Positions 56,672 through 64,000 of a stretch of DNA of 64,000 nucleotides are shown in pieces. Under the pieces are notes generated by a model. The model searched no databases. It was not told the origin of the DNA and was given only the letters and a program-made list of their open reading frames with translations. Origin of the DNA: Lycium barbarum. Lineage: Eukaryota; Streptophyta; Magnoliopsida; Solanales; Solanaceae. Numbering within the stretch: position 1 is the first letter of the stretch; each line of letters begins with the position of its first letter. The stretch is taken from contig NC_083344.1 in the NCBI RefSeq assembly GCF_019175385.1, positions 56,482,782 through 56,546,781 of the forward strand, written 5' to 3'. The translations under genes were made by a program, and so were the position numbers.

Positions 56672-59600
56672 TGTCACACCCCAACTCTACTATGGTATGA
56701 TGGGCGCCCAACTCTTACGTAGAGCTGAGCGAACCCTCTGGCATTCACATAACAACCTGTACATACATATAGACTTTGGAAATGTAATGATAATCAATTT
56801 TTATGAAGTCAACTAAATTAAACTAACATATCGACCTACATGGTCGTTTTGCTCAACACCAGATCAACGTACTAATCACAGGACACTATCTGCAAAGTCT
56901 CTAAGAATGAATAACTAAATCATATAAGTCGGGACAGGGCCCCGACGTACCCATACTATCATATAATAATCTTAATGACTCGGAACTACTCCAGGAAGAA
57001 GTGGAGTTGCCAATCCCAGCTGATAATTGACATTCTAGCTGAACACTAATACCTGCAAAATAATCTGCGACAGTGCGGCATGAACACAGCGCCCCCAGGA
57101 AAAGGGACATCAGTAAGAATAATTTATGGAGTATGTAAAGCAGGACTGAAATAATCTGAATATAAATGTCAACTCAAGAGGTGAGGGGTAGCTGAATGTT
57201 TATAAAAGAGAATCAACTCAAATAGGATAATCAGAAACAACTAACTCAGTCCTGTACCTAAAACCTAAAACTTGACAATGAATCATTATCTATATGTATA
57301 TATTTACAAAATCAACATAACAACAGAATAACTCAAAGGCAATGACTATGCATGTTTTCATATAAACTCATTTAATCAATATATAGGCCCTCTTAGACCT
57401 ATTTGTATATGAATGTTTAGGCCCTCAGAGACAAATCTGCGAATATATGCATAGGCCCTTATAGACCATAATGTATATGTATGAATGTATGTATATATGT
57501 ATGCATCGAACTCGGTGGATGAATCATGTAACTGTAATATGTATACTGTACCCGGCCTGTAGCAGGACTCGGTGTGAATAAGATATATATGTATACCGTA
57601 CCCGACCCTTCAGTAAGGGACTCGGTGTGCTATCTATATATCGTACCCGGCCCTCTAGTAAGGGACTCGATATGTATGATGCAATGTAAATGCAATATGA
57701 ATGTAAGATGAGTGCAACATGAACATACTGCAGAGATAAACTCGTAATTATTCATTCATGACAATAGCCCCATGGCACTCTTTCTTATTGTATATTAACC
57801 TGTCATGATTTTACTTTAACATATCATACCTGGCCTATCTTGAGGTGACTCGGTGCAAATGATACTGTACAAGGCTCATGTAACCATTAATTGTCCTTTT
57901 AAGATCTTTTGAATCACTTTCGAGACTCTTTGCAGGCTAAGATGTCTTAATGCGCACGATAGTCAATACGAATTCAATTCAGCGCAAGGGCTTGCAATCA
58001 TGTTGTGGATTACAATAAGCTGGAGTAGTCTCGGGCCAAGAATATCAATCGTATCTATGCTTTGGAGGACAGAGGCTTGTATAGAACTTACGTGTTTATA
58101 GACTATTCATTTGATATATCGCATTATTAAGAGAATGTAGAAGGCTAAGCACAAAATCTAATAAGAGGTAATAGCAATCCTTACTCAGGATGAGTCTGTC
58201 TACCTAGTATGGTCACCTAGTCTTCCATTTAACTCGCTTTACTCTACATCATATCATCCTCTTACAATATTTTAATGTCTATCTTCTTGTCTATTACGAC
58301 TTTCTCTCAATAAGTGAAACTATCTGAACTACGTATGAATATCAATAAGTAAGGTATGTCATTAAGTTGGAAATAAGATTCTTCTTCAAGCTCATTTGAC
58401 ATACTAGCTGAGTCGCTCTATAAATTTTTAGCTCTATTTCAAGGGTTCTAGGCATGAGAGGAGATGAAAGAACATATAGGTAATGCTCCCCAAGAACCTT
58501 TTCACTAGGCTGAGAACACTTAAACTATCCTCGAAATTCCAAGAATATTTCCTTTTACCCTTTACCACTATAATACAACTCGTCTTATTCTTCTTTCTAG
58601 CCTTTCATTATTCTTTATGAACTATAAGACTTATTTATGATTAGAAGGATCTAAGGGTCGTGACATCCTATATATCCATCTTTCAGCCTTAAGGATTTCC
58701 AGAACAAATTAGGTTAGAGTTATACTGTTGATAAATCAAGAATAAGTCAATAAGAGGGAATATTCGTTTCTAATTTACATGTAATCATACCAATCTAGTT
58801 AGTGAAGGTGCTACAGGTATCATCAAACATATCAAGGCTTGTAATTTAACTTGTGGAGTCCCTCAATGAAAAATGGAATCATAGAGTTCTAGAATGTCGT
58901 TATGGAACAACAGTCTAATAGCACAAATCCCTGTATTTCTCAGTATACACATTATGTTGTGAAATGATTCAAAAGATAAGGTAGGAATCGCTTTAGCTTG
59001 CTTGTAAAGAAAGGTCATTTTTGGAACTCTCAATGCTTTGAATACTATTTTGACTTATGACATCAATATAGCAATCTCTAAGTTCACGAATATAAGTTAA
59101 GATATGAAGAGATAGCCATTGGAATCAAAGACATCAATTGGATTAACATTTCTAGGGATGGGAGTTCTTTTGGAATCTATTCGTACATCATTGAGTTGTC
59201 TTACATAGAACATGCCAAAGAAAGGAAGGAAATAGCCTTAACATACCTTTGCCGCTTTCCAGCTAATCATAGTCCATCTTCGGGTCACGCCAATCGATCA
59301 ACAATATCAATTTACCAACAATCAATCCAATATATATCCTTATAATCAATCCCTTAAACTTATCTTTATAAACTGGACAACCCCGAAAACCCAATTCAGT
59401 TAAATCATCAACAATAACATCAAACAACAATATCAACAATCAATATACATCATAACTCAGATATTTCCATCCATTTAACTCAACTGAAACAGCCCCACCT
59501 TCATAAACGTCCCAAAAATGCCAAACGAGCCTTTGACATTATTTTCTCCGTTCTAATCCGTTAAAACTCAAAATAAACACATTAATAACATAATAGGAAC

Positions 59601-59800
59601 CTTATACACACCTTAGCATCAGCTCAACCACGAAAATATCATCCCCCAAGCAGAATATTTAGCTTAAAATGACGACGACAACTTGTACTACACTTTATCC
59701 TTCACGAGCCTCGGGATTCGGGACCTCAAACTTGATCGAACCCTTACTTTATCTCTCTAAACTCTCCTCACACCCTCTCTAAAATGTTCTAGACCTTTTG

Positions 59801-62800
59801 TGTTATATCCCGTGTTTTGTGCATTCGAAAAATTAGAAATGAGTTTGACTTGAAAGAAATAAGGCTATGTTTATTTTATCTAACATATGTGTGTGATATT
59901 TATGAGAAATATTGTTGCAGAAATACGGAGGAAGGCCAAGGGGCAAAATTTGGAATTTTGGAAATTTGTTCGGGAATTACAAAATAAGATTTCTAATTAA
60001 TTAGGCTCAAGAAAAATGAGAACAATTTGAGGCCCAAGAGTTGAGGGTGGCCGGCCGAGTCTTTGGCCCAAGCCCATAATTAAATGGTCCATGTGATCAA
60101 TTGATATAAGGGGGCAATTACACATGTTCATCCATAGAACATTCAAGAAGATGAAACAAAAGAAAGAGAGCAAGGGCAAGAGAGGGGTTTCGGCCCCTTC
60201 AAAAAAAAAAAAAAAAAAAACTTTCCAAGTCCTTCAATTGTGATCCAAAAATCATAATTTTCTAGAAATATTACTAACTCAAGGATGCTCTTCAACATGG
60301 TATAAGCTTTAAGGCAAGAAAGTGCTTGTGTTGGCAAGTGGAAGTTTGAAGAAAAAGGTAAGATTGCTATTCTTTTGTGTTATGGAATAAGTATATATGT
60401 TGCAAGAATTGGAATTGGATGAAAATTGTGGAGTTGTGATGTGTGTGTGCATAGCCGTGCATGTGTGTGAGTAGGTGCATGGCCGTGTGCCATGGGGATG
60501 ATGGAAAGTGAGGAATTAAATTCCATTTAGTTTGTTAGTTGTGTTGTTGTGGTGTTTGTGATGTAAATAAGGGTTTAATGAATCAAGTTGGTATTGAAAA
60601 TGGTTGTGGGTCGTTATGGGAAATTATGTGATTTTTAATAAAGATTTTATGTAATTGTGGAAGTAAGATTCAAAAATGAGAATTATTGTTGTCATTAATG
60701 AATTTGGAGGAAAACGATGTGATTTGGTAGTTTCGTTGCATTTGTAGAAGTTTCGGATGGAATATGGAATTGGCGGGAATACTTGAATCCATGAATATTG
60801 TTTAGAATGCTATTGAAATATGTTTGAATAATCTTGAACTAGTTAATGAATATGGGAGTGTTGATATTAGTTTGGAATTGTGGAGTTGGAATGGAAGGGT
60901 TGCATTATGTAGAAAAGAAGACTAGTTGTGTTAGAATGTGTTTGGTTGTGGTTGTTGGTATTGTTGTGTTGTTGTTGTTGATATTTTGGGCCGAGATGAT
61001 TCTCGGGGATGTGGAATTTATAAGGGAAATGCTGCCGAAATTTCGGTAGACAAATATGGATATAAGACTTGAAATTCTAAAAAGCTTGAAACTCATATTT
61101 GGCAACTATGACCAATTGTAGATTTTGGACGAAACGGGAGTTGAGTTTGGACGAGCGTAAGATGCAAGTAAGGTATGCAAAGCTATTCCTTTCCTTCTTT
61201 TGGCATGTCCTAGATTTACTAGGTTGAGATTTGAGCCTCGGGGACAATTCTGTTCATAGAAATCCGAGTTTGATTTTTGGTACTATTCATTCAATGCCAT
61301 TGAACTATAAATGGTACGTTTTGTTGGAAAAAAATGATCAAGCATCCGTAACTTTCACAAATGTAATCTGATCGCTTTGAAACTTTCATGGATGACTCCA
61401 TAGAGTCTAATGTTCGTGATTCATGTCCGCCACCTCGACTTGACCCGAGGTGGGCCCACTAGCTCAGAGATTTCCTTCGTTTGTCCTATCCAACTTACTT
61501 TGGTATAATGTTAGGAAGGAACTTTTGTTTATGATTCTGGCTATCAAAGAATGGTATTTTAGTGGCTTCGTTTGATGTGCTCCATAAGTTGTTTGAAAGC
61601 TCCCCAATGTGAATGATACCAAATTTTCAGAAAAAGGCTTATGAAGTATATTTTCGAAAGTTTGTAAATTTAAAGGCTTATATCTTTTGTATACTACTTC
61701 CAACGGACTCGATACTTACTTTGGACTTTCTGATCTCAAAATATATGTATACGTACTTATTTGTTGAGTCTGGGAATTTAATTAAGTATATGCATATGAT
61801 TTCCGCACTACTCTGCTCGTGCGTGCTATTATGACATCGTTCGCCGGTTCGCGGGCCGGTTTTGTGATCGTGCGCACTATGATATATTCGACCGTATGCT
61901 GTGTTACGGTTCCCGAGACCTCGCCATAGGGCCGGGTACCATTTATGGAGTTATGTTGTGATATGGCTTATGATATGATTGATGATGTGATGTGTTATGT
62001 TCGGAGATGTACAGAGATTTGAAACCTTCTGGAGTTATGCTGTGTGTGGCACCAGCGTCGGAGTGGTGACCACGTTCCTGAGCCTTATGCATGATTTTTA
62101 CTTGCATGATATATATATACATATGCTTTCAGTACAGACTCTGATGTACTGATTCGGTATCGTCTCCCTGTACCTTTTTATGTCAGTTATGGTTGGTATT
62201 TATGTACTCTATGCTTTACATTCTCAGTACATCTTTCGTACTGACCCCCTTTCTTCGGGGGGGCTGCGTTTCATGCCCGCAGGTACAGAGGTTCGAGATC
62301 CGCCAGTGTAGGCCACACATTATGCTATCACAGAGTGCTCCTTTTGATTCGGAGCCCATATGTTGGTACATATCTTTTATGGTGTATATGTCTCCGTATA
62401 TTTGACTGTTTGGGGTACGGCGGGGCTCTGTCCCGTCATATGATTTCGTTATGATTTGTAGAGGCCTGTAGTCATATATTTGGGTCATGGGTCATGTGTG
62501 TGTTTGTTTGTGTACGATCTGCGTCTTAGCGCAATTCCGTTTGCTATTATGGACAAATCGGCCCATTTGTCTGTATACGTATATGTATCTGGCGATGTAT
62601 ATTCCGCCAACCTATCAGATTTGGATACGGCCAGAATGGCCTGTATATTTGTATATGTGCATATATTCGGCGATGCATATTCCGCCGCTTTTTTTGGTTC
62701 TGATGTGATGTTTTGTACGCGCAATCACGCAAGATAATATTTGTTTTTAACTCTGTTTAAAATGACGAATATGAAATCTGAGTCAAGCTATAATATGATG

Positions 62801-62871
62801 ATTTGGTTTGTATGTCAGTTTGGGTGTCCAAGTAGGGCACCAGTCGCGGCCCACGGGGCTGGGTCGTGACA
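59801..62871 (+). repeat. LTR H: solo LTR of a Tekay-type element
   Basis: 3071 bp, TGTTATATCCCGTG to GGGTCGTGACA, with perfect TSD TTTTG (59796-59800 and 62872-62876). The last ~30 bp match A and B. Contains GTGGCCGGCC and TATA-like GATATAAG (60103-60109), donor GTAAGA (60358), acceptor TTGTAG (61121), a 51-nt block 61122-61172, donor GTATGC (61173), the palindrome CCGAAATTTCGG (61035-61046), the hairpin cluster (62225-62282) and a duplicated GGCGATGTATATTCCGCC unit (about 62591-62690). Confidence 0.9.
62225..62282 (+). other. Three-hairpin cluster in LTR H
   Basis: CAGTAC/GTACTG (62225-62230 with 62238-62243), C-run/G-run stem with loop TTTCTTC, and CTGCG/CGCAG ending at 62282. Confidence 0.6.
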
Positions 62872-63617
62872 TTTTGGTATGAAATGAGGAAGATAAGGGT
62901 GAAAAACATCCTTAAATAGCAAGGGAAGTAGGCCTGACCCGACTTGGAGTCGTGTTAGGCCGAGCCCACTGCCTAGTTTGACCTTTCTGCATTAAAACAC
63001 CAATAAATTTTTACTCCGATGTCCTATTGAGGAACGGTTTGTTGCATTGGAAACTAGACTCAATAAAATTCAACTTAGGCTTTTGAATAACTTCAAAACT
63101 CCTCATATTCTAAGATATATTATCCCGTAAAGTTGGACCATAAATTTCCTCTAAGTCTTCCCTATTTAATAAACTTTTCTTCCTGGTTACTTTAACTTCT
63201 AATCTTCTTCCAACTTTTTTATAACTTCATAAACATATAATTACACACTCGTATACATCCATATAATTTCATACACTTGTCTGAAAGGGTCGGGAAATCT
63301 CAATGCTCAATTTTACAATCAAACAAACTCATATAAGTCCATCGCAACTCAAGTCACAAAACTTTGTCTTCATTTTATCCAATCTCTCATGTATTCACTT
63401 ATTTCTTCAAATACATTTATAATATACTTATATCATCTCGTATATGCACTTATAGCACAATTTTGAACTATTCAAATTACCCTGTTACGTTGAAAAACTC
63501 AAAACAAAAGTATACAAAGCAACTCCATTACTAACTCAAATATCCTTTCCTTAAACTTATTCAACTCGTCCTTACTTATCATGTCTCATATGACATATGC
63601 TTATATGAGGTGCAACA

Positions 63618-64000
63618 TTATGAGCCTAATGGCTATGCGCTTTGTGGTGAATATACCTGTGAAGATAATGGGATTGAACAAAACTCTTATGAGGGATCTT
63701 CTAGTAGATATTCACGTACATCGGCTTGTGATACTTCCTATTCCACATAAAAAGATATAAGTGTGTGGATTAGGCCGAGTAGGAGTCTACCTAGAGGGAG
63801 AAGAGATTATACATTTCCTAATCTAAGAAACACGATAAGTCACGCTTCTTATCCTAAGCCGGAGTTACCATATTCCCAATATGGTTATGAAGTGGAGGGT
63901 AGGAGGAGAGAAGTGTTGAGGAGAGATGACCAACACGTCGAGTATGGAAGTCCTTATGGAGGTTACTCAAATTCGACATCTTATCCTACTCCAAGGAATA
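63618..64000 (+). pseudogene. Fragment L, right part: K-like Tyr/Ser-rich gag head
   Basis: A plus-strand frame continuing L after LTR I. Words such as EPNGYALCGEY, YEGSSSRYS, DYTFPNLRNT and YSQYGYE match the K frame at 29204-28800 in order. One in-frame TAA near 63748 interrupts it, and it runs off the window end. No Gag domain is visible here. Confidence 0.7.

Larger units (their letters stand above)
56672..63617 (-). repeat. LTR I: solo LTR on the minus strand, split by H
   Basis: TGTCACACCCC...GCAACA with TSD TTATG on both sides (56667-56671 and 63618-63622). Without H and its TSD it is about 3.87 kb. It has no internal region or partner LTR, so it is a solo LTR. Its 3' end (sense) resembles LTR E (GGGTTCGCTC ... 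GGTGTGACA). Contains degenerate hairpin-cluster remnants (57073-57133), repeated CCGGCCCTCTAGTAAGGGACTCG-like units (57540-57670), a donor-like AAAG|GTATGT (minus, about 59248) and a TATA-like CTTAAATAGC (62911-62920, minus). Confidence 0.75.

Overview
This window is nuclear DNA from a large plant genome and consists essentially of nested LTR retrotransposons. I found no host gene, tRNA, rRNA or CRISPR array. The Ty3/gypsy chromoviruses with about 2.9-kb LTRs and a C-terminal chromodomain fit the Tekay/Del lineage. The LTR style suggests an asterid, probably Solanaceae; that assignment is from memory of similar sequences, not a search.

Layout (element names are mine). D (+), a non-coding element, occupies 1-12806 and is split by A (+, 1392-12365), a young, structurally complete Tekay element with an uninterrupted gag-pol. 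E (12807-15678) is a lone LTR whose two flanks do not match. F (+, 15679-22215) is a decayed, 5'-truncated Tekay element sitting in the LTR of G (+, 22216-25932), an older relative. G is cut by K (-, 25933-29313). K abuts J (-, 29314-56484), a short-LTR element with gag but no pol. J is split by C (-, 31416-52984), a non-coding Tekay-like element, and the 3' LTR of C is split by B (+, 31993-42912), a near-twin of A with a broken integrase. On the right, L (+, 56485-64000), a K-like gag fragment, is split by a solo LTR I (-, 56672-63617), itself split by a solo LTR H (+, 59801-62871). Target-site duplications (TSDs) were read directly for A (ATTGA), B (CTGGA), C (TTGTT), H (TTTTG) and I (TTATG).

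Functionally, A encodes every protein needed for transposition, although one zinc-knuckle histidine is changed. B, C and D lack a complete protein set but keep cis signals (LTRs; for B and C also primer-binding site and leader hairpin; polypurine tract), so they look like passengers of A-type machinery. J and K carry shorter LTRs and gag-like or unknown acidic proteins without pol.

The most interesting signals are RNA structures that survive across families whose sequences have otherwise diverged: (1) a hairpin 46-59 nt after the primer-binding site with a self-complementary six-base loop, GTGCAC in three elements and GCGCGC in another, resembling a retroviral dimerisation (kissing-loop) site; (2) a hairpin with an NGGA loop just before the polypurine tract, with compensated stem changes; (3) a cluster of three hairpins inside every LTR; (4) a conserved set of splice-like signals around an approximately 50-nt exon-like block in the LTR leader.
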